From: Candidatus Gastranaerophilales bacterium
Lineage (GTDB): Bacteria; Cyanobacteriota; Vampirovibrionia; Gastranaerophilales; JAQUYY01
NCBI GenBank assembly: GCA_028691575.1
Contig: JAQUYY010000101.1
Coordinates: forward strand, 1-6,679
Direction: 5' to 3'
DNA length: 6,679 bases
This document shows positions 1-6,667 of this stretch, piece by piece (the first letter of the stretch is position 1; every line of letters starts with the position of its first letter). A program made the position numbers and the translations under genes. A model generated the notes under the pieces. That model made no database searches, was not told the origin of the DNA, and saw only the letters and a list, made by a program, of their open reading frames with translations.

Positions 1-190
1 TCGCTACGTTTGCTGCACCACCTAAAATGTAAGTATATTTATCAACTTCAAGCACAGGAACAGGAGCTTCGGGGGAAAGTCTTGATGCTTTCCCCCAAAT
101 ATACTCATCTAAAATCAAATAGCCTAGTACTAATATATTGGCTTTTTTGAAATTTTTTATAATCTCAAAAAGTCTTTTTTTATCTAACAT
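1..190 (-). CDS. rfaE1: D-glycero-beta-D-manno-heptose-7-phosphate kinase (RfaE1/HldE kinase domain), N-terminal part only
   Basis: This is the first 63 codons of a PfkB/ribokinase-family sugar kinase that runs off the left edge, read from ATG at 190-188. The family phosphorylates D-glycero-D-manno-heptose 7-phosphate at C1 in the cytoplasm, a step in making ADP-heptose for the lipopolysaccharide core. Recognition rests on the family's N-terminal signature: the LVLGYLILDEYIWG strand (residues 20-33), LSPEAPVPV (38-46), which is close to diagnostic for RfaE/HldE, and GGAANVA (57-63) of the sugar-binding region. An AAGGA ribosome site (204-208) lies 13 bases upstream, a little far. The gene begins 27 bases after the isomerase stop and is probably in its operon. 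Oddity: the family's usual Gly-Asp at the start of the first motif is Gly23-Tyr24 here. Whether a C-terminal adenylyltransferase domain follows (bifunctional HldE) cannot be seen, so the symbol covers only the kinase half. Confidence 0.88.
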   Translation of the reverse strand, partial: MLDKKRLFEIIKNFKKANILVLGYLILDEYIWGKASRLSPEAPVPVLEVDKYTYILGGAANVA

Positions 191-217
191 AGCTATTCTT
201 AATTCCTTTTTTAAGTG

Positions 218-1354
218 TTATTTTTTCATCATTTCTTTTGGCATTTGTTTTTCTGCTAATTCTTTAACTTCTTTTTCAATCTTATCAGTATTATACTCAT
301 CGTTTACATAAGTTATTTTAGCAGAATTTTTTAAACCATCCAACAATTTATAAGTTGCTTCCATTTTCTTTTGATTAGCGAGGTATTTTTGAATATCGTC
401 ATGAACTTCGGATAAAGGTGTTGTACCTGCTTCTTTTCTGTCTACTACCATAATAATGTGATAACCGTAGTCAGATTTCACTAAATCACTAACTGTACCG
501 GGTTTTTGACTGAATGCAACTTTTGAAAATTCGGGAACCATTTCTTCTTCTGTAAAGAAACCTAAATCTCCACCGTTTTGTGCACTTGTATAATCGTCAG
601 AACTTGATTTTGCGATATCTTCAAATTTTTCAGGGTTATTTTTAACTTGTTTTAATATTTTTTCAGCTTTTTCTTTTGCTTTATCAAATTCTTTTTGAAC
701 TTCTTTAACAAGCTCAGCATCTGTAATTTCCGGATTTTGTGCTTTTAAAACTTCTTTAACATCAGCATCTGAAACACTTACTAAAATATGTTTTGCTCTA
801 ACCATATTAGGATATTCAAACTTTTCTTTTTTATTTTTTTCATAAAATTCTTTGATTTCATTTTCAGAAACTTTTGTATCAATTAATGAATTTTCAAGAA
901 GTTTTTGTATTTTTAAATCTTTTTCAATATTTTGATGAAACTGTTTTTTAGAAATGTTATTTAAGGTTAAAGTAGCTTCTAATTTAGATTTTCCACCGAC
1001 TTTTTTGATAATTTCATTAATTTTATTATCAACATCTTTTTTTGTAATTTCAATATTTCTTTTTGCCAATTCCTGGTTAATCAATTCTCTCATAATCAGC
1101 TCATTAATAACGCTGTTTTTGATTATTAAAGCAAACAGTTTATTTTGAGGTGATTCAAGGTCGATATTTTGTTGAGTCAAAAATGACATATCAGCCTGTT
1201 CTTTATAAAGCTGATCGTATTCTTTTTTTGTAATTTTACTGTCATTTACGGTAATTATCACTTCACCGGTATCTGCCGCTTTTTCTTCTTTTTTCCAACA
1301 ACCTACCGTAAACATAAGTGATACGGTTAATAATCCTAGAATAAATTTTTTCAT
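218..1354 (-). CDS. Peptidyl-prolyl cis-trans isomerase lipoprotein, parvulin type (SurA/PrsA-like foldase)
   Basis: A 378-residue exported foldase that should help newly secreted envelope proteins fold by isomerising prolyl bonds. Residues 1-19 form a lipoprotein signal peptide: MKK, a hydrophobic stretch, then TVGC with lipidated Cys19, so the mature protein is membrane-anchored outside the cytoplasm. About residues 30-170 resemble the helical SurA/PrsA N-terminal chaperone region. About 185-306 form the rotamase domain: RAKHILV (His189), NGGDLGFF (260-267) and YGYHI (His299). The domain carries an extra charged helical stretch of roughly 30 residues after the first strand (about 197-230). 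A lysine/glutamate-rich tail ends the protein. The start at 1354 is chosen over an in-frame ATG at 1384 because a strong GGGGAG site sits six bases upstream and the signal peptide begins there. It lies 45 bases after mfd and 27 before the heptose kinase gene. PrsA and SurA cannot be separated from sequence alone, so no symbol is given. Confidence 0.9.
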   Translation of the reverse strand: MKKFILGLLTVSLMFTVGCWKKEEKAADTGEVIITVNDSKITKKEYDQLYKEQADMSFLTQQNIDLESPQNKLFALIIKNSVINELIMRELINQELAKRNIEITKKDVDNKINEIIKKVGGKSKLEATLTLNNISKKQFHQNIEKDLKIQKLLENSLIDTKVSENEIKEFYEKNKKEKFEYPNMVRAKHILVSVSDADVKEVLKAQNPEITDAELVKEVQKEFDKAKEKAEKILKQVKNNPEKFEDIAKSSSDDYTSAQNGGDLGFFTEEEMVPEFSKVAFSQKPGTVSDLVKSDYGYHIIMVVDRKEAGTTPLSEVHDDIQKYLANQKKMEATYKLLDGLKNSAKITYVNDEYNTDKIEKEVKELAEKQMPKEMMKK

Positions 1355-1360
1355 CTTAAA

Positions 1361-1366
1361 CTCCCC
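1361..1366 (-). promoter_or_regulatory. Ribosome binding site that fixes the isomerase start
   Basis: GGGGAG on the minus strand, followed by six bases (TTTAAG) and the ATG at 1354-1352. It decides against the upstream in-frame ATG at 1384, which would add ten residues in front of an otherwise ideal lipoprotein signal peptide. Confidence 0.8.
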
Positions 1367-1399
1367 GTTAAATTGAGTGTACATTTATTACTTATAGTT

Positions 1400-4300
1400 T
1401 TACTTTATATAATAAAATAAATCCCCTAAAATATTCAACACTTGTTCATTAGATAGTCTATAATTGTTAAGAATTAGAAATGATATGACCTTATCATCTT
1501 TGGTATTATTTTTCACAAAACTCAACCTACGCGCTATCTTAGGAGGTATTTTGTTTCTAATTTTCAGCCAATCGGATTGCGTATAATTAGTATAAAGTTT
1601 TATTCCATCTATACCTTCTCGAATTTGCTGAATTTCCAATTTACTTGCCTGAAGTCTTAATTTTATTATATTAATTAGATTTTGGGCAGGTTCAGGGATT
1701 TTTCCAAATCTATCTTCCCACTCTTGAGAAATTAATTCAAGTTCCCTAAAAGAGTTAACATCAGCTAATCTTTTATATTCAATGATTTTTTGGTCTTTAG
1801 AACCTGTCCACTCGTCGGGTAAATAAGCCGTAATATTTATGTCTATTATCGTTTGCTCTTTTTTCTTCTCTTTATAGCCCTTTAATGAATTCACAGCATC
1901 TTCAAGCAATGAGCAGTACATGTCAAAACCAACAGAAATCATATGTCCATGCTGTTTTTCCCCCAAAATACTTCCAACTCCTCGAATTTCCATATCTCTT
2001 AGAGCTACTTGATACCCGCTTCCTAGGGCTGCATAGTCTTTTATGGCATTTAACCGTTTTTTTGCATCATCATTTAAAATTTTATTTTTATTGTATAAAA
2101 GATAAGAATAAGCTTGAGTTTCACTCCTACCGACCCGACCTCTCAGTTGATATAACTGAGCCAAGCCAAATTTATCAGCTTCATCGATAATTATAGTATT
2201 CGCATTCGGATTATCAATGCCTGATTCAATAATAGTAGTGCAGATAAGAATATCATAATGCCTATTTGTAAAGTCAAACATTACTTTTTCTAAATCACGT
2301 TCTTTCATTTGTCCATGCCCGATTGCAATTTTTGCATTCGGAAGTAAATTTTGAATATTTGATGCAAACTTATGAATAGTCTGAACCCTATTATGAACAA
2401 CATAAACCTGCCCTTCCCTATCAAGTTCGTGTTTTATGGCAGTTCTGATAATCGAATCACTTGTTTGTCCCACAAAAGTTTTTACCGGGGTTCGATTGAT
2501 TGGCGGAGTTGAAATCTGGCTCATATCACGAATACCCGACAATGCCATGTTTAAAGTTCTTGGAATCGGTGTAGCTGACATAGTTAAAACATCAATTTCT
2601 GCTCGAAATTCCTTTAGTTTCTCTTTGCAAGAAACGCCAAACCTATGCTCTTCGTCAATTACCAGTAATCCTAGATTTTTGAACCGTACATCTTTTTGCA
2701 AAATTCGATGAGTGCCAATTACAACATCACATTCTCCCGTTGCAATTTTTGTAATGGCTTCTTTTTGCTGCTTTGGAGTTCTAAATCTTGATAATAACTC
2801 GATTTTTATCGGGTATGGTTTAAATCTTTCCGTTAAAGTTTCGTAGTGCTGTTGAGTTAAAACTGTTGTCGGAGCAAGTAAAATAGCTTGTTTATCCGAT
2901 AGAACAGCTTTAAATATTGCTCTTATTGCAACTTCTGTTTTTCCAAACCCCACATCTCCACAAATTAGCCTGTCCATAGGCTTTAAAGTTTCCATATCAG
3001 CTTTTGTATCAATAATTGCCTGCATTTGATCAGGTGTTTCAGTATATGGGAAGGATTCTTCCATTTCTATTTGCCATGCCGTATCTTCATCAAATTTATA
3101 ACCGTCATATCTGGCTCTTCTTGCGTATAAATTCAATAGATTTTGTGCAATTTGCGTAACTTCTTTTTCAACTCTTGTTTTAATTTTTGCCCAATCGGCT
3201 CCGCCCATTTTTGATAAACGGGGAGGGGCTTCGGATGAGCCTTTAAACCTCGATAACAAGTTGATTTGCTCAGCCGGAATGTGTAATTTATCGCCATTTT
3301 GATATTCAAGAGTCAAGTAATCCCTTGTTTGCTCATCAATTGTTTGTTGCGTCATTCCAATAAATTTACCAATACCATGTTTTGAATGTACTATAAAATC
3401 ACCTTCTTGAAGATCATTAACGGACAAAATGTAGTCAATATCTTCTTTTTGAGATAATTTCTTATTAATAGTCGGCCGATTGCTTTTTTTGTTATAAAGC
3501 TCTTTATCAGTCAGAATTATAAGTTTTTCATCCGGAAGAATAAATCCGCTCGAAAATATGCTTTCTGTCAATAAAATGTTTTTTCTAAAATTATCAGTAT
3601 TATTCAAATAATCGGTATTTAATTCAGCGTATTTTAAATACTCTTCAACTCTTTGGGGATAATTTGTGGCTATAATCACAGAATAATCGGCTTTTTGCTG
3701 TACTTCAACATACTCTGTCAATTTATCCAAATTTGCAAGGAATTTTGGAGGAATTTCCGTTGATAAATCAATTAAATCATCAGTTAAATCATCAATAAAG
3801 CTGTCTGCTTTTAATGAAACAAAACGATTTAAATTTTTATGAAGTTTTTGCGGTTCAATATGTAAAAATTCAGGCAATTCTATCAATAAACCTTCCTGAT
3901 TGGCATGATTTTTTTCATTTTTCAACTTTTCATCTTTTACAAAGATTTTCTGAAAAACATCCAATGATTCGTCATAAATAATCAACGTATTTTGGGGTAA
4001 ATAATCCAATATACTCTGTCTTTTCAAGCCTAATAACGGTGAAAAATAATCTATACCTTCAAAATAATCGCTGATTTCCAGATTTGATAAAATATTCTCT
4101 AAAGTAATTTTAAGAGTGTCAATGTTTGAATTTTCAAGAATTTTAGCCTGTTTTTCGTATTGTTTTATTATCTCATTTTTTAAAATTTCCTTATTTTTCT
4201 CATCGATAACAACACTAAAACATGGATAAATTTCAATTTTATCGATACGCTTGATTGAGCGTTGATTTTTTATGTCAAAATAACGTATATTTTCAACAAT

Positions 4301-4927
4301 ATCACCCCAAAATTCAATTCTGCAAGGTTTTTCATTAATAGGATATATATCTATAATATCGCCTTTTAAGCTGAATTCCCCAACATCCGTAACCACATTT
4401 ACCCTTTTATATCCTAAGTTTACAAGTTTTTTGGGGAAATTATACAATTCAAATTCTTCATTTGTTTTTATAACAATTTTATTATCATCAATAAATTCTT
4501 TTTCCGCCAAACCGTTTAAAAGCGCTATTGCAGGGATTGAAATCACCTCCAAATTACCGTTTTGAAAGTCATTTAAAATTTGATACTGAGAATTGACAAT
4601 ATTAACATCAGGATTAATTAATTCATAAGGTGAAATCTCCTGAAACGGGTAGAATTTAACTTTTTTACCGGTTAATTTGCTAATATCGCTTTCGTATTGA
4701 AGCGCCGATGAAATATCTGATGACAAAATGCAAATCTGCTTGCCTGTTAATTCTGCCAAAATAGCAAACAGCAAAGATTTTGCAACTTTAGTCATGCCTG
4801 TGACTTGAATTGGCTTTTTTATATTTAAAAACTTTATTATTTTTTTAAAATTATTAGAATTTTCAGTTAAATTATATAAAATTTTTCTAAAATTTTGTTC
4901 TAACAAGGTTTTTCTCCCTGACAACAT
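1400..4927 (-). CDS. mfd: Transcription-repair coupling factor Mfd (superfamily 2 DNA translocase)
   Basis: A complete 1175-residue Mfd (E. coli 1148). It binds RNA polymerase stalled at DNA lesions, pushes it off by ATP-driven translocation and recruits UvrA for excision repair. Domains in order: UvrB-like N-terminal module (about 40-240) with PFQEISPYE (94-102) and GEFSLKGDIIDIYP (183-196), whose P-loop at 42-54 lacks GKT as usual in Mfd; a divergent linker (about 250-490); the CarD-like polymerase-interaction domain (about 506-575, VHSKHGIGKFIGM); then the motor with Walker A GDVGFGKT (657-664), DEEH (758-761), SATPIPRT (784-791), ESGID (901-905) and QLRGRVGR (927-934); the TRG translocation motif (about 969-995); and the C-terminal UvrA-inhibiting domain (about 1030-1140). 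All motor motifs are intact. Start: the ATG at 4927 has no ribosome site, while an in-frame TTG at 4906 does, so the true protein may be 1168 residues. First gene of the likely minus-strand operon. Confidence 0.97.
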   Translation of the reverse strand: MLSGRKTLLEQNFRKILYNLTENSNNFKKIIKFLNIKKPIQVTGMTKVAKSLLFAILAELTGKQICILSSDISSALQYESDISKLTGKKVKFYPFQEISPYELINPDVNIVNSQYQILNDFQNGNLEVISIPAIALLNGLAEKEFIDDNKIVIKTNEEFELYNFPKKLVNLGYKRVNVVTDVGEFSLKGDIIDIYPINEKPCRIEFWGDIVENIRYFDIKNQRSIKRIDKIEIYPCFSVVIDEKNKEILKNEIIKQYEKQAKILENSNIDTLKITLENILSNLEISDYFEGIDYFSPLLGLKRQSILDYLPQNTLIIYDESLDVFQKIFVKDEKLKNEKNHANQEGLLIELPEFLHIEPQKLHKNLNRFVSLKADSFIDDLTDDLIDLSTEIPPKFLANLDKLTEYVEVQQKADYSVIIATNYPQRVEEYLKYAELNTDYLNNTDNFRKNILLTESIFSSGFILPDEKLIILTDKELYNKKSNRPTINKKLSQKEDIDYILSVNDLQEGDFIVHSKHGIGKFIGMTQQTIDEQTRDYLTLEYQNGDKLHIPAEQINLLSRFKGSSEAPPRLSKMGGADWAKIKTRVEKEVTQIAQNLLNLYARRARYDGYKFDEDTAWQIEMEESFPYTETPDQMQAIIDTKADMETLKPMDRLICGDVGFGKTEVAIRAIFKAVLSDKQAILLAPTTVLTQQHYETLTERFKPYPIKIELLSRFRTPKQQKEAITKIATGECDVVIGTHRILQKDVRFKNLGLLVIDEEHRFGVSCKEKLKEFRAEIDVLTMSATPIPRTLNMALSGIRDMSQISTPPINRTPVKTFVGQTSDSIIRTAIKHELDREGQVYVVHNRVQTIHKFASNIQNLLPNAKIAIGHGQMKERDLEKVMFDFTNRHYDILICTTIIESGIDNPNANTIIIDEADKFGLAQLYQLRGRVGRSETQAYSYLLYNKNKILNDDAKKRLNAIKDYAALGSGYQVALRDMEIRGVGSILGEKQHGHMISVGFDMYCSLLEDAVNSLKGYKEKKKEQTIIDINITAYLPDEWTGSKDQKIIEYKRLADVNSFRELELISQEWEDRFGKIPEPAQNLINIIKLRLQASKLEIQQIREGIDGIKLYTNYTQSDWLKIRNKIPPKIARRLSFVKNNTKDDKVISFLILNNYRLSNEQVLNILGDLFYYIK
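4914..4919 (-). promoter_or_regulatory. Ribosome binding site inside the annotated mfd start, pointing to a TTG start at 4906
   Basis: AGGGAG lies inside codons 3-5 of the longer mfd reading, seven bases ahead of an in-frame TTG (4906-4904, codon 8). Upstream of the ATG at 4927 the sequence is only A/T-rich with no purine-rich GG core. If the site is used, Mfd starts as M-LEQNFRK and loses MLSGRKT, which has no conserved role that I know of. Confidence 0.5.
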
Positions 4928-5122
4928 ATTAATTGTTAAGAATTTTTAAAATACATATTTTTATCATCTTTTCTATATTTTATGCATAAAAATCGATAAA
5001 AAGTAAAAATAACTTTAAATTTTAAAGAAAATTTACCGGATTTTTATAGTAAATAATCTTTTTATTCTATATTTATTAAAAAACAAAAATAAATTTTGAA
5101 AAATCTCTAAAAATTTATAATC

Positions 5123-5152
5123 TTGACCAAATGTATATTCTGCAATTAAAAT
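5123..5152 (+). promoter_or_regulatory. Candidate sigma-70-type promoter for glnA
   Basis: TTGACC (5123-5128) and TAAAAT (5147-5152) are separated by 18 bases; they match the consensus at 5/6 and 5/6. AT-rich tracts upstream could act as an UP element. Transcription would start near 5159 and give a leader of about 140 bases containing the hairpin island. In DNA this AT-rich, such matches arise by chance, so confidence is limited. Confidence 0.35.
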
Positions 5153-5183
5153 AATAATTGTTGTTATAAATAATTTAAATTGA

Positions 5184-5193
5184 TAACCGGTTA
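5184..5193. repeat. Perfect 10-base palindrome in the glnA upstream region
   Basis: TAACCGGTTA reads the same on both strands and marks the boundary between the AT-rich and GC-richer halves of the intergenic region. It lies downstream of the candidate glnA promoter, so it could be a small operator, but it matches no regulator box I can name. Confidence 0.3.
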
Positions 5194-5203
5194 AAACATA
5201 TAA

Positions 5204-5218
5204 GCTTGCTATGCAAGT
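5204..5218 (+). other. Small stem-loop in the glnA leader
   Basis: CTTGC (5205-5209) pairs with GCAAG (5213-5217) across a TAT loop, with a possible extra G-U pair outside. A second GCAA at 5234-5237 could compete for TTGC (5206-5209), allowing two alternative folds. No U-run follows, so it is not an intrinsic terminator. The stem is short and may not be functional. Confidence 0.35.
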
Positions 5219-5240
5219 CTTTCAGATTTCCTCGCAATGA
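5211..5240 (+). other. Possible nine-codon leader reading frame rich in glutamine codons, upstream of glnA
   Basis: ATG at 5211 opens a short frame reading MQVFQISSQ and ending at TGA 5238-5240, 62 bases before glnA. Three of the eight residues after Met are glutamine (CAA, CAG, CAA), which is suggestive in front of a glutamine synthetase gene. Its start codon sits in the stem-loop at 5204-5218. Against it: there is no convincing ribosome binding site, there is no terminator hairpin for classical attenuation, and the sequence may be part of a dispersed repeat. Treat as a hypothesis. Confidence 0.15.
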
Positions 5241-5248
5241 CGTGTCAT
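5237..5248. repeat. 12-base inverted repeat in the glnA leader
   Basis: ATGAC and GTCAT flank a GT centre. The two-base gap is too small for a stable RNA loop, so if it matters it would be as a DNA-binding half-site pair. It overlaps the stop codon of the short glutamine-rich frame. Confidence 0.25.
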
Positions 5249-5302
5249 GTTAAGTGAGTAACCGACAATTTGAGTTAAATAAAAGATTATGAGGGAAATT
5301 GT

Positions 5303-6667
5303 ATGACAGAGGCATTTTACAGACCAAATCATGGTGAACAGTTAACAGACGAGCAAATTAAAAAATTAGTGAAAGAAAATAATGTGAAGTTTATCAGACT
5401 TCAATTTGTTGATATTAACGGACAGCCTAAAAATATGGCTCTTCCTGTTAATCAGATTGATAAAATTTTAAATAATGAAATAATGTTGGATGGCTCATCT
5501 ATTAAAGGATTTAGAAACATTGAAACATCTGATATGTATTTCTTTCCTGATAAAAGCACTTTTTGTCTTCTGCCATGGAGAAGCAGAGAGGATTATCATG
5601 TAGCAAGATTTATCTGCGACATTCATAACGCTGATGGAACACCTTTTGAAGGATGTCCGAGATGTAATTTAAAAAGAGTAATAAAAGAAGCTGCAGAACT
5701 TGGATATTCTATGAATATCGGACCTGAAGCCGAATTTTTCTTATTCAAAAAAGATGCTAACGGAGCAGCTACAATCGAAACTCATGACCTTGCAGGGTAT
5801 TATGATATCGGACCTGACGATTTAGGTGAAAATGTTAGGGCTGAAATTGTAAAAGTACTTCAAAAAATGGGATTTGAAATTGAAGCAAGTCATCATGAAG
5901 TTGCCCGCGGTCAGCATGAGATAGATTTTAAATATGCAGATACATTAGTTACAGCCGATAATGTTATCACTTTTAAAGTTGCCGTAAAAGCAGTAGCAGC
6001 TGCACATGGCTTGCATGCAACATTTATGCCGAAACCTATTTTTGGAATTAACGGCTCTGGTATGCATATAAATGTTTCTTTGTTTAAAGACGGAAAAAAT
6101 GTTTTTCTTGACGAAAAAAGACCTTTACAATTAAGCAAAACTGCTCTTTACACGATAGGCGGATTGCTTAAAAACATTAAACAAATTACTGCCATTACAA
6201 ATCCGACGGTTAATAGTTTTAAACGTTTAGTTCCTGGATATGAAGCTCCTGTTTATCTGGCATGGTCTGCTGCTAACCGAAGTGCTTTATTAAGAGTTCC
6301 GGCTAAACGTGGTAATGCTACAAGAGTTGAATTAAGATCTCCGGATCCGTCTTGTAATCCATACCTTGCTTTTGCTGCAATACTTCAGTCCGCAATTGAC
6401 GGTATTAAAAATAAGATTGAACCACCAATTCCTGCGGATAAAAACATTTACCAACTATCTGAAAAAGAAAGGAAAAAACACAAAATTGATTCTTTACCAG
6501 GTAGCTTAAATGAAGCATTAAAATACATGGAAAGAAGTCCAGTTGCAAAAGATGCTCTTGGCAGTCATATTTATTCAGAATTTATGATGGCTAAGAAAAT
6601 CGAATGGGATTCATTCAGAATAAACGTAACCCCTTGGGAATTAGATAAATATCTGGAAAGATATTAA
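5303..6667 (+). CDS. glnA: Type I glutamine synthetase, alpha subtype (GSI-alpha)
   Basis: A complete 454-residue enzyme joining ammonia to glutamate with ATP in the cytoplasm, the main entry of ammonium into metabolism; the family forms dodecamers. The beta-grasp N-terminal domain (about 15-110) carries MLDGSSIKGF (61-70). The catalytic domain carries GPEAEFFLF (140-148; Glu142, Glu144), HHEVARGQHEIDFKYAD (197-213; Glu199, Glu206), NGSGMH (250-255), the flap NSFKRLVPGYEAP (304-316; Arg308, Glu314) and RVELRSPD (341-348). It resembles Bacillus subtilis GlnA closely over its length, with a ten-residue N-terminal extension. The region NIYQLSEKER (381-390) resembles the alpha type rather than the adenylylated NLYDLP site of beta enzymes. 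The start is set by GAGGG (5291-5295), seven bases upstream. Oddities: the position of B. subtilis feedback residue Arg62 is Asn72, preceded by Arg71, and there is a Cys118-x-x-Cys121 pair. Divergent from mfd; any genes downstream lie beyond the window. Confidence 0.97.
   Translation: MTEAFYRPNHGEQLTDEQIKKLVKENNVKFIRLQFVDINGQPKNMALPVNQIDKILNNEIMLDGSSIKGFRNIETSDMYFFPDKSTFCLLPWRSREDYHVARFICDIHNADGTPFEGCPRCNLKRVIKEAAELGYSMNIGPEAEFFLFKKDANGAATIETHDLAGYYDIGPDDLGENVRAEIVKVLQKMGFEIEASHHEVARGQHEIDFKYADTLVTADNVITFKVAVKAVAAAHGLHATFMPKPIFGINGSGMHINVSLFKDGKNVFLDEKRPLQLSKTALYTIGGLLKNIKQITAITNPTVNSFKRLVPGYEAPVYLAWSAANRSALLRVPAKRGNATRVELRSPDPSCNPYLAFAAILQSAIDGIKNKIEPPIPADKNIYQLSEKERKKHKIDSLPGSLNEALKYMERSPVAKDALGSHIYSEFMMAKKIEWDSFRINVTPWELDKYLERY

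Larger units (their letters stand above)
4928..5302. other. Divergent intergenic region between mfd and glnA
   Basis: No gene of normal size is seen here. The left two thirds (4928 to about 5183) are extremely AT-rich, about 13% G+C by hand count over 5041-5160, with many A and T runs. The right part (5184-5266) rises to about 40% G+C and carries small inverted repeats. The region must hold the promoters of both divergent units. For mfd I see only a weak minus-strand pair (TTTACT at 5007-5002, TAAAAT at 4982-4977, spacing 19). No GlnR/TnrA box, NtcA box, sigma-54 promoter or glutamine riboswitch was recognised. Confidence 0.75.

Noticed and set aside
954..1148. Plus-strand hydrophobic frame antisense to the isomerase gene
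   Set aside because: Its Leu/Ile/Phe/Ser content is what the reverse complement of Lys/Asn/Glu-rich codons yields; no start signal.
1355..1384. Longer start for the isomerase at ATG 1384 (adds MYTQFNGEFK)
   Set aside because: It has no ribosome site, would bury the lipoprotein signal peptide behind ten polar residues, and would ignore the strong GGGGAG site at 1361-1366.
1885..2711. Plus-strand open frames within mfd (1885-2190 and 2436-2711)
   Set aside because: They are antisense shadows of the conserved motor domain, with no ribosome sites and protein content unlike any family.
4977..5007. Minus-strand mfd promoter (TTTACT, 19 bases, TAAAAT)
   Set aside because: The spacing is poor and the DNA is so AT-rich that such matches are expected by chance; not listed as a separate feature.
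5243..5261. GlnR/TnrA-type box (TGTNA-N7-TNACA) at TGTCA-N7-TGAGT
   Set aside because: The second half-site fails at two of four fixed bases. No NtcA box (GTA-N8-TAC) or sigma-54 promoter with correct spacing was seen either.
5159..5302. Glutamine riboswitch (glnA RNA motif of cyanobacteria) in the glnA leader
   Set aside because: The conserved GACGGAAGTAGG-like core and its three-stem junction are not present.
5289..5306. Five-codon frame MREIV whose stop overlaps the glnA start (ATGA)
   Set aside because: It consists of the glnA ribosome site itself and has no initiation signal of its own; most likely chance.
5911..6138. Minus-strand open frame within glnA
   Set aside because: It is a shadow of the conserved catalytic region of glutamine synthetase.
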